5,367 bases of DNA from an uncultured Acidobacteriota bacterium (lineage in GTDB: Bacteria > Acidobacteriota > Thermoanaerobaculia > Gp7-AA8). The DNA lies in contig CAMPKJ010000315.1 in NCBI GenBank assembly GCA_946887105.1, positions 1-5,367 of the forward strand, in the 5' to 3' direction. Below the pieces are notes generated by a model, which did no database searches, was not told where the DNA came from, and was given only the letters and a program-made list of their open reading frames with translations. Positions 1 through 5,367 of the stretch are shown one piece after another; within the stretch, counting starts at the first letter, position 1, and each line of letters opens with the position of its first letter. The position numbers were made by a program, and so were the translations under genes.

Positions 1-1
1 T

Positions 2-1147
2 CCCTCCGACGACGTCGCCACGTTCAAAGTCGAGCCGATCACGTTCGCGCGCCGCGTCACGGCGGAAGGAACGTTGAAGCCGGTCAAGGCCACGCCGGTG
101 GGCGTGCCGCAGAACGCGACCTCGCCGATGAAAGTGTCATGGATCGCGGACGACGGCGCGCTGCTGCGCAAGGGCGACGTGATCGTGCGCTTCGACGAAA
201 CGGAGTTCGTCGATCTGATGCTGCGCGGACGCGAAGACCGCTCCACCGCGACGAACAAGTTCCAGAAGGCCGACGCCGAATCGTCCGCGACGCGCAAGAA
301 TCTCGGCCGCGATGCGCGCCTCGCGCAAAGCGAGCTCGAAGCGGCGCAGCGCTTCAAGTTCGATGACGCGGAGATCTTCTCGCGCTACGCCCGCATCGAA
401 GCGGAGGTCGATCAGAATCTCGCCTCCAGCCGCAAGCGCCACGCCGAAGAGGTCCTCGGCGTGCGCGAAAACCTCTCGCGTGTCGAGCGCGATCTCATCT
501 CCATCGAAGACCGCCGCGCCGGCCTGAAGATCAAGCAGGCGGAGGAAGGATTGCAGGCGCTGCAGGTCACGGCGCCGCATGACGGCATTCTGGTGATGCA
601 GCGCAACTGGCGCGGCGACATCGCCCGCGTCGGCGACACGATGTGGCGCGGGCAGCCGATCGGCGAGATCCCGGAGCTGTCGTCGATGCAGGCGGAGGTG
701 TTCGTGCTCGAAGCCGACGCCGCCGGACTGGCCGTCGATCAGAAGGCGACGCTGTTCCTCGAAGCCGACTCGCACTCGAAGTTCAAAGGAAAGGTGAAGT
801 CGGTCGACAAGGTGGCGCGGCCGCGCATCCCGCGCCAGCCGGTGCAGTACTTCGGCGTGACCGTGGAGATCGAGCGCACCGATCCGAAGCTGATGAAGCC
901 GGGCGCGCGCGTGCGGGCCACGCTCGAAGTCGAGAACCAGAGCAACGCCTTCGCGATCCCGCGCCAGGCGCTCTTCGAGAAGGAAGGGAAGAAGCTCGTC
1001 TACCGGAAGCAAGGCGACGCCTTCGAGCCCGCCGAGGTGACCATCGGCTCGTCCAGTGCCGGACGGGTGGTGGTGACGAAGGGACTGGCGAAGGGCGACG
1101 AGATCGCGCTCGAAGATCCGACCAGGGACGACGATGAAACTCGCTGA
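2..1147 (+). CDS. HlyD/MacA-type periplasmic adaptor subunit of an efflux system (5' end cut off by the window)
   Basis: This is a membrane-fusion (adaptor) protein that would link an inner-membrane transporter to an outer-membrane channel across the periplasm. The reading frame is open to the first base, so the 381 visible residues lack the N-terminus and membrane anchor; the TTG at 74 is internal and not a start. Visible order: the first half of a lipoyl/barrel-sandwich domain (about residues 25-70, with a G-x-L-L-R-K-G-D-V-I motif); a long charged, Arg/Glu/Ala-rich helical hairpin (about 75-185); the second lipoyl half beginning V-T-A-P-H-D-G; then a beta-barrel and a membrane-proximal domain (about 225-375, with the P-G-A-R-V-R-A motif). 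This order is typical of HlyD/MacA/RND adaptors. The next gene encodes a MacB-type permease and overlaps this one by 14 bases, which supports an ABC (MacAB-like) rather than RND partner. The substrate is unknown. The protein has no cysteine. Confidence 0.9.
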   Translation, partial: PSDDVATFKVEPITFARRVTAEGTLKPVKATPVGVPQNATSPMKVSWIADDGALLRKGDVIVRFDETEFVDLMLRGREDRSTATNKFQKADAESSATRKNLGRDARLAQSELEAAQRFKFDDAEIFSRYARIEAEVDQNLASSRKRHAEEVLGVRENLSRVERDLISIEDRRAGLKIKQAEEGLQALQVTAPHDGILVMQRNWRGDIARVGDTMWRGQPIGEIPELSSMQAEVFVLEADAAGLAVDQKATLFLEADSHSKFKGKVKSVDKVARPRIPRQPVQYFGVTVEIERTDPKLMKPGARVRATLEVENQSNAFAIPRQALFEKEGKKLVYRKQGDAFEPAEVTIGSSSAGRVVVTKGLAKGDEIALEDPTRDDDETR

Positions 1148-2378
1148 CCGCGAAACCATCACCACCGCGTTCGGCAATCTCGGACGCCACAAGCTGCGCA
1201 CGTCGCTGACGATGCTGGGCATGGTCTTCGGCGTCGGCGCCGTGATCGCGATGTTGTCGATCGGCGCGGGAGCGGAAAAGAAGGCGCTCGAAGCGATCGG
1301 CCGCCTCGGCCTGCGCAATGTGATCGTGCGTGCGAAGGACGTGAAGCCGGAGGACCGCCAGGAGCTGCGCAAGAAATCGCTCGGCGTTTCGCTGCGCGAC
1401 GGCGAGGCGATCCTGGAAGCGGTGCCGAACATCGAGCGCGTACTGCCGCGCGTCGAAGTGAAGCCGTACAAGATCATCGCCGCCGGCGCGAAGACGAAGG
1501 GCAAAGTGTTCGGCGTGTCGTGGCGCTATCGCGAAGTCGCGGACGTCGGACTCGCGGAAGGGCGCTTCTTCGACGCGCGCGATGAGTACGAACACGCGCA
1601 GGTGGCGGTGATCGGTCCGGAGATCCGCCGCAATCTCTTCGGCTACGGTCCCGTGCTCGGCAAGCAGTTGAAGGTGAACGATGTTTGGCTGGAGATCGTC
1701 GGCGTCCTCGGCGTCGACGCGGCCGCGCAGCCTGCATCCGGCGAGGCCGCATCGTCGTCGTCGACGGCGAAAGAGATCTGGATCCCGGTCAGCACCGCCA
1801 TGCGCAAGTTCGATCGCGATCCGCTCGATGCGCCGGTCGACGAGTTGCTGGTCACCGTCAAGGAAGGCGTCTCCACGCGCCGGACCGCGCAGGTGATCGA
1901 GCCGCTCCTGCAACGCCTGCACGGCGGCGCCGACGACTACGAGGTGGTGATCCCGGAGAAGCTGCTCGAGCAGAGCCGGCAGACGCAGCGCATCTTCAAC
2001 ATCGTCATGGGCTCGATCGCCGGCATCTCGCTGCTGGTCGGCGGCATCGGCATCATGAACATCATGCTGGCCAGCGTGCTCGAACGGACGCGCGAGATCG
2101 GCGTGCGCCGCGCCATCGGCGCCACGCGTCACGACATCCGCTCGCAGTTCGTGGTCGAGTCCTTCGCCATCTCGTTCCTCGGCGGCGTGTCCGGCATCAT
2201 CATCGGCATCGTCCTCGCGCGCATCGTCGCCGCCTACGCCGGCTGGCCGACCGTGATCACCGTCAGCTCGTTGATCCTCTCGACCGGCGTGTCGATCACG
2301 GTGGGACTGGTGTCCGGGATCTATCCGGCCGCCCGCGCGGCGGAATTGAATCCGGTGGAAGCGCTCAGATACGAGTAG
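1134..2378 (+). CDS. MacB-type ABC transporter permease (FtsX-like, no ATPase domain)
   Basis: This 414-residue inner-membrane protein has the MacB/LolC/FtsX topology. TM1 is at about residues 22-44 and is followed by a large periplasmic core domain (about 45-285). Three C-terminal helices lie at about 287-312, 338-362 and 375-397. Between TM2 and TM3 is the cytoplasmic coupling segment E-R-T-R-E-I-G-V-R-R-A-I-G-A (317-330), a hallmark of the family. The C-terminus ends with P-A-A-R-A-A-E-L-N-P-V-E-A-L, also typical. There is no Walker A, signature or Walker B motif, so the ATPase must be a separate protein; it is not in this window. Such proteins are mechanotransmitters that drive export from the periplasm with a MacA-type adaptor, which here is the preceding gene. 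The ATG at 1134 is preceded by AGGGA (1124-1128) at a spacing of five. An Ala/Ser-rich stretch (about 196-212) interrupts the periplasmic domain. Substrate is unknown. Confidence 0.92.
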   Translation: MKLADRETITTAFGNLGRHKLRTSLTMLGMVFGVGAVIAMLSIGAGAEKKALEAIGRLGLRNVIVRAKDVKPEDRQELRKKSLGVSLRDGEAILEAVPNIERVLPRVEVKPYKIIAAGAKTKGKVFGVSWRYREVADVGLAEGRFFDARDEYEHAQVAVIGPEIRRNLFGYGPVLGKQLKVNDVWLEIVGVLGVDAAAQPASGEAASSSSTAKEIWIPVSTAMRKFDRDPLDAPVDELLVTVKEGVSTRRTAQVIEPLLQRLHGGADDYEVVIPEKLLEQSRQTQRIFNIVMGSIAGISLLVGGIGIMNIMLASVLERTREIGVRRAIGATRHDIRSQFVVESFAISFLGGVSGIIIGIVLARIVAAYAGWPTVITVSSLILSTGVSITVGLVSGIYPAARAAELNPVEALRYE

Positions 2379-2382
2379 GCGC

Positions 2383-2481
2383 TGGGCGTTGGGCGGTAGG
2401 CGTTTGGGCCGTGTCGCCCGACCGCGAATTGTCGCAAGAACGAAAACTCCCAAACGCCTACCGCCGAATGCCCAACGCCCA
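2383..2481. repeat. Long imperfect inverted repeat built of degenerate 7-base units, just after the permease stop codon
   Basis: The left arm (2383-2408, 26 bases) and right arm (2449-2481, 33 bases) are complementary over 14 bp (2395-2408 with 2449-2462) and 12 bp (2383-2394 with 2470-2481). The only interruption is a 7-base bulge in the right arm (2463-2469), and the loop is 40 bases (2409-2448). Read on the G-rich strand, each arm parses into units resembling TGGGCGT: three and a partial on the left, four and a partial on the right, so the arms differ by exactly one unit. The element starts four bases after the permease stop and ends 16 bases before the next start codon. There is no T-run after it, so it is not a classical intrinsic terminator, although a hairpin here could still end transcription or protect the 3' end of the upstream mRNA. 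A REP-like or MITE-like element is another possibility. It makes up most of the 119-base gap between the two operons. Confidence 0.85.
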
Positions 2482-2485
2482 TCGT

Positions 2486-2491
2486 TATGAT
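2486..2491 (+). promoter_or_regulatory. Candidate -10 box (TATGAT) of the protease operon, possible leaderless start
   Basis: TATGAT matches the TATAAT consensus at five of six positions in otherwise GC-rich DNA. It ends six bases before the ATG at 2498. That spacing would place the transcription start at or next to the A of the ATG, as in leaderless mRNAs. No Shine-Dalgarno-like GGAGG or AGGA precedes this ATG, which fits. No convincing -35 box is seen: the expected place, near 2463-2468, lies in the right arm of the inverted repeat. This is inferred from sequence only. Confidence 0.45.
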
Positions 2492-2497
2492 CCTGCG

Positions 2498-3856
2498 ATG
2501 CGATTCGCGCGATTCGTCCTCCCACTCCTGCTCGTGGCCGCGGCCGCGAGTGCGGCGACCAGCATTCCGCCGCTGCAGTACAAGCACCGCGTGCTGCCCA
2601 ACGGGCTCGCGGTTTACTCGGTGCAGGATCGTTCGACGCCGACGGTTGCGGTCCAGGTCTGGTACCGCGTCGGATCGAAACATGATCCTGAGGGACGCAG
2701 CGGATTCGCGCATCTCTTCGAGCACATGATGTTCAAGGCCACGAAGAACATGCCCGCGGAGATGATGGATCGCCTGACGGAAGACGTCGGCGGATTCAAC
2801 AACGCGTCCACGTTCGACGACTCGACTGCCTACTACGAAGTGGTTCCCTCGAATTACCTGCAGACGCTCCTCTGGGCGGAAGCAGAACGCCTCGGATCGC
2901 TGAACGTCGACGAGCCGACGTTCAAGTCCGAGCGCGACGTGGTCAAAGAGGAGTATCGCTTCCGCATCCTGTCCCCGCCCTATGGGCGCTTGTTCTACGC
3001 GCTGGAAACGAACTCCTTCACCAAGCATCCGTACCGCCGTCCCGGCATCGGCAACATCGAACAGCTCGACGCCGCGACTATCGACGACGTACGCGCGTTT
3101 CACCGCACCTACTACCGTCCCGACAACGCCGTCCTGATCGTGGTCGGCGATTTCGAACAGAAACAGTTCGATGCGTGGGTCGATCAGTACTTCGCGCCGC
3201 TCGCGAAACCCGACACGCCCATCCCGCAACCCGATGTCGCGGAGCCGGCGCGTGTCGCGGAAAAGAGAGTCGAAGAGTATGCCCCGAACGTCGCACTGCC
3301 CGCGGTGGGCATGACCTGGCTGATCCCGTCCGCGTCGCACGCGGATGCGATCCCGCTGTTTCTCGCGTCGACGATCCTCAGTGAAGGGGAGTCGTCGCGC
3401 CTGCAGGAGAAGCTGGTTCGCGGCGAGATCGCGGTGGAGGCATTCGCGGATGCGGACCTGCGCGAAGACCTGGGGCTGTTCGGCGTCATCGCCATCATGA
3501 GCAGCGAGCATCAGCCCGCCGAGGCGGAGAAGATCGTGCGCGCGGAACTGGCGTCGCTGGCGGAGAAGGGTGTGCCGGCCGCGGAGTTGGAAAAGGCGAA
3601 GAACCTGATCGTCACCAGCGCGCTGCGGCAGCGCGAGACCAGCAACGGCAAGGCGTTCACGCTCGGCGAAGCGCTGATCCTGCAGCACGACCCGGCCATC
3701 GTGAATACCGGTCTCGCGAAGGTGCAGGCCACGACCAGCGCGGAAATCCAGCGCGTGGTGAAGCAATATCTGGTCGATGGAAAAGCGGTGGTGATCACGT
3801 ATCGCGACGAGACGGCCCGTCCAGCGGCCGCAGCGGCGGCCGGAGGTGCGAAGTGA
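2498..3856 (+). CDS. Secreted M16B zinc metallopeptidase, catalytic subunit
   Basis: This 452-residue protein is a pitrilysin/processing-peptidase-like (M16 subfamily B) protease. It starts with a Sec signal peptide (Arg residues, hydrophobic stretch 6-17, probable cleavage at A-S-A near residue 19), so it should act in the periplasm. The inverted zinc motif HxxEH is intact: H72-L-F-E75-H76, with the third ligand Glu expected at E152 in E-R-D-V-V-K-E-E, 76 residues after H76, the usual spacing. The conserved G-G-x-N-N-A-S-T segment is at 98-105. The second domain starts near residue 194 with the M16 motif A-F-H-R-T-Y-Y-R-P-D-N-A. The C-terminal Arg of the substrate-binding Arg/Tyr pair is present (S-S-R301-L), but the Tyr position is Glu (E314). 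That pattern marks the catalytic half of a heterodimer whose partner is the next gene. The ATG at 2498 is chosen because the signal peptide begins there. The C-terminal tail is Ala-rich. Physiological substrates are unknown. Confidence 0.93.
   Translation: MRFARFVLPLLLVAAAASAATSIPPLQYKHRVLPNGLAVYSVQDRSTPTVAVQVWYRVGSKHDPEGRSGFAHLFEHMMFKATKNMPAEMMDRLTEDVGGFNNASTFDDSTAYYEVVPSNYLQTLLWAEAERLGSLNVDEPTFKSERDVVKEEYRFRILSPPYGRLFYALETNSFTKHPYRRPGIGNIEQLDAATIDDVRAFHRTYYRPDNAVLIVVGDFEQKQFDAWVDQYFAPLAKPDTPIPQPDVAEPARVAEKRVEEYAPNVALPAVGMTWLIPSASHADAIPLFLASTILSEGESSRLQEKLVRGEIAVEAFADADLREDLGLFGVIAIMSSEHQPAEAEKIVRAELASLAEKGVPAAELEKAKNLIVTSALRQRETSNGKAFTLGEALILQHDPAIVNTGLAKVQATTSAEIQRVVKQYLVDGKAVVITYRDETARPAAAAAAGGAK
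3842..3847 (+). promoter_or_regulatory. Shine-Dalgarno site for the second M16 gene
   Basis: GGAGGT lies five bases before the GTG at 3853 and inside the end of the preceding gene. It fixes the GTG as the start and supports translational coupling across the GTGA overlap. It contrasts with the first gene of this operon, which has no such site. Confidence 0.8.
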
Positions 3857-5289
3857 AACGCCTGGTTCTCAGTCTGCTTCTCGCACTTCCGTTGATCGCT
3901 CAGCAGGTCACGCCGCCGCCGCCCGCGGCGCCGCGCGATCCGAAGGTGCCGCAGCCGGTGGAGAAGGTCCTTCCGAACGGACTGCGCGTCATCGTGGTCC
4001 CGAAACACGACATCCCGCTCGTAGCCGCGCGCCTGATGGTGAAGGCCGGCGGCGCGGTCGATCCGCGCGGCAAGGCCGGCCTGGCCGAGCTCACGGCGAC
4101 GGTGCTGACGAAGGGAACGAAGTCGCAGTCGGCCGAACAGATCGCGCGGGGCGTGGAGGCGCTCGGTGCGACGCTCGGCGCGAGCGCGCGCTGGGATTCG
4201 AGCATCGTCGATACGAGCGTGATGTCGTCGAATCTGCCGAAGGCGCTCGACTTCGTGGCGGACGTCGCGCGCAACGCCACGTTCGCGAAGGATGAGTTCG
4301 AGCGCGAGCGCGATCAGACGCTGGACGGATTGCAGGTCGACCTGCGCGAGCCGCGCGTCCTCGCCGGCGCCGCCATGTCGCGATTGATCTTCGGCGAGGC
4401 GCCGTACGGCAGCACGCTGAACGGCACGCCGGCCAGCATCACCAACATCAAGCGCGAAGATCTGGTCGCGTTCCATCGTCTGCATTACATCCCGCAGAAC
4501 GCGGTGCTCGTGCTCGCGGGCGACGTGAAGCCGGAAACGGCGTTCGCACTCGCGCAGAAGTCGTTCGGCGCATGGCCGCGCGGCAAGACGGAAGTGGCGC
4601 CCGCGGCACACCGCCCGAACGACGCCGCACCGCGCGTGGTGGTCATCGACATGCCGGACGCGGGGCAGGCATCGGTGGTGGTGGGGCGCTCCGGCATCCG
4701 CCGCAACGATCCTTCCTACATGCAGGCGCTGGTCACGAACTCGGTCCTCGGCGGCGGCTATTCGTCGCGTCTCAATCAGGAGATCCGCATCAAGCGCGGT
4801 CTGAGCTACGGCGCCGGCAGCTCCTTCGATCCGCGCGTGCAGGTCGGCCCGTTCACCGCGCGCACCGACACGAAGAACGAATCCGCGGCGGAAGTGGCGA
4901 GCATTCTCGTGGCGGAGGTGAACCGCCTCGCCGCCGCCGACGTCCCGGACACGGAGCTCACGCCGCGCAAAGCCGCGCTGATCGGCGACTTCGCGCAGAC
5001 GCTCGAGACCACCAGCGGCATCGTCGATGCCATCTCCGCGCTCGCGCTGTATGGCCTGCCGCTCAGCGACATCAACCGCTACATCAGCGGCGTGCAGGCC
5101 GTCACCGCGGAGCAGGTCCGCAAATTCGCCGGCACGAACCTGGCTGGCCGGCCGAACGTGGTCATCGTCGGCGACGCGAAGCAGTTCCTCGAACCGCTGA
5201 AGAAGCAGTTCGGCGACGTGGACGTGATCGCGTACGAGGATCTCGATCTGAACTCGCCGACGCTGCGCGTGCGAAAGGCGAAGAAGTGA
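3853..5289 (+). CDS. Secreted M16B peptidase-like protein, non-catalytic partner subunit
   Basis: This 478-residue M16 family protein has a Sec signal peptide (K-R, hydrophobic 4-15, probable cleavage after L-I-A16) and a short Pro-rich linker (21-30), so it is probably periplasmic. The fold markers are clear: V-L-P-N-G-L-R-V at 39-46, the second domain start V-A-F-H-R-L-H-Y near 203-210, and the C-terminal G-G-G-Y-S-S-R-L. The zinc site is gone: the HxxEH slot reads E79-L-T-A82-T83, and the third-ligand position in E-R-D-Q-T-L-D-G is Gly. It keeps the Arg/Tyr pair (R306 and Y319, 13 apart) that binds substrate backbone in M16B enzymes and is incomplete in the preceding subunit. Mitochondrial processing peptidase and bacterial two-gene M16B enzymes share this division of labour. 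The GTG start overlaps the upstream TGA by four bases, suggesting coupled translation and roughly equal amounts. It could not hydrolyse peptides alone by the M16 mechanism. Confidence 0.93.
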   Translation: MKRLVLSLLLALPLIAQQVTPPPPAAPRDPKVPQPVEKVLPNGLRVIVVPKHDIPLVAARLMVKAGGAVDPRGKAGLAELTATVLTKGTKSQSAEQIARGVEALGATLGASARWDSSIVDTSVMSSNLPKALDFVADVARNATFAKDEFERERDQTLDGLQVDLREPRVLAGAAMSRLIFGEAPYGSTLNGTPASITNIKREDLVAFHRLHYIPQNAVLVLAGDVKPETAFALAQKSFGAWPRGKTEVAPAAHRPNDAAPRVVVIDMPDAGQASVVVGRSGIRRNDPSYMQALVTNSVLGGGYSSRLNQEIRIKRGLSYGAGSSFDPRVQVGPFTARTDTKNESAAEVASILVAEVNRLAAADVPDTELTPRKAALIGDFAQTLETTSGIVDAISALALYGLPLSDINRYISGVQAVTAEQVRKFAGTNLAGRPNVVIVGDAKQFLEPLKKQFGDVDVIAYEDLDLNSPTLRVRKAKK

Positions 5290-5294
5290 GAGGC

Positions 5295-5366
5295 AGTCTT
5301 AGAGTCTTAGAGTCTTAGAGGAGAGGCGGTGCGATCGCGCCTCTAAGACTCTAAGACTCTAAGACT
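5295..5366. repeat. Perfect 27-bp inverted repeat with arms of tandem 8-base units, after the operon's last stop codon
   Basis: The left arm (5295-5321) is three copies of AGTCTTAG plus AGG. The right arm (5340-5366) is its exact reverse complement, with three CTAAGACT units. The loop is 18 bases (5322-5339) and contains the palindrome GCGATCGC (5331-5338). An alternative apex pairs GAGGCG (5323-5328) with CGCCTC (5338-5343). The element begins five bases after the TGA of the second M16 gene. Its composition is more AT-rich than the coding DNA around it. The window ends at 5367, so a following T-run, further right-arm units or a neighbouring gene cannot be seen. A transcription terminator or mRNA 3'-end stabiliser is plausible, and so is a repeat element of unknown function. 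Confidence 0.85.
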
Positions 5367-5367
5367 C

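Noticed and set aside
74..76. TTG at 74 as the adaptor start codon
   Set aside because: The frame is open to the window start and the upstream residues (V-E-P-I-T-F-A-R-R-V) read as normal adaptor sequence leading into the first lipoyl half.
137..1504. 455-codon open frame on the minus strand
   Set aside because: Antisense to the adaptor and permease genes, with composition typical of a GC-rich shadow frame.
2383..2481. Classical rho-independent terminator
   Set aside because: The loop is 40 bases, the stem carries a 7-base bulge, and no T-run follows on the + strand, so the standard model does not fit; it is listed as a repeat instead.
1685..2497. Upstream extension of the first M16 gene in the same open frame
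   Set aside because: The extra residues would be an Arg/His-rich shadow of the permease gene and would bury the signal peptide that begins at 2498.
783..2525. 580-codon open frame on the minus strand
   Set aside because: It lies opposite the adaptor, permease and hairpin region, is full of Arg/His/Asp-rich low-complexity sequence, and has no recognisable domain. It is a GC-driven antisense shadow.
2487..2729. ATG at 2487 as the start of a small gene
   Set aside because: It is in a different frame from the peptidase, has no ribosome binding site, and its product is Ser/Arg-rich with no features. The ATG is part of the candidate -10 box.
2321..3766. 481-codon open frame on the minus strand opposite the first M16 gene
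   Set aside because: Arg-rich and domain-free, and it crosses the inverted repeat. The opposite strand encodes a clear M16 peptidase with intact motifs.
3511..4611. 366-codon open frame on the minus strand opposite the two M16 genes
   Set aside because: No domain; Arg/His-rich; both sense proteins are well supported in this stretch.
5331..5338. GCGATCGC octamer as a HIP1-type site
   Set aside because: It matches the cyanobacterial HIP1 core, but one copy in GC-rich DNA inside a hairpin loop is easily chance, and nothing else suggests a cyanobacterium.
5295..5367. CRISPR or satellite array
   Set aside because: Units are eight bases with no spacers, and the two arms are inverted relative to each other, so it is a hairpin and not a CRISPR array.

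Overview
The window is GC-rich bacterial DNA with dense, tightly packed genes, all on the + strand. Both peptidases carry cleavable signal peptides, and the transporter is of the adaptor-plus-permease type, so the host is almost certainly a diderm (Gram-negative-type) bacterium. The gene style and the short-unit inverted repeats after stop codons would fit an Acidobacteriota-like genome, but that is a guess; no rRNA or other taxonomic marker is present.

Layout: (1) bases 2-1147, the 3' part of a HlyD/MacA-type periplasmic adaptor gene whose start lies before the window. (2) 1134-2378, a MacB-type ABC transporter permease without a fused ATPase, overlapping the adaptor gene by 14 bases. (3) 2379-2497, a 119-base intergenic region dominated by a long imperfect inverted repeat whose arms are built of degenerate 7-base units; a TATGAT box ends six bases before the next ATG. 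(4) 2498-3856, a secreted M16B zinc metallopeptidase with an intact HxxEH site. (5) 3853-5289, a second secreted M16B protein that lacks every zinc and catalytic residue but keeps the Arg/Tyr pair missing from the first; the two genes overlap by 4 bases. (6) 5295-5366, a perfect 27-bp hairpin whose arms are tandem 8-base units, starting five bases after the last stop codon and running to the window edge.

The window therefore reads as two transcription units. The first encodes part of a MacAB-like export system, whose ATPase must be encoded elsewhere. The second encodes a probable obligate heterodimeric periplasmic protease: one subunit supplies the zinc site and the other the substrate-binding Arg/Tyr. 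Whether the protease acts on cargo of the transporter cannot be judged from adjacency alone.

The protein-coding content belongs to known families. The least explained signals are the two post-stop hairpins, which have different sequences and unit lengths but the same architecture, and the possible leaderless start of the protease operon.
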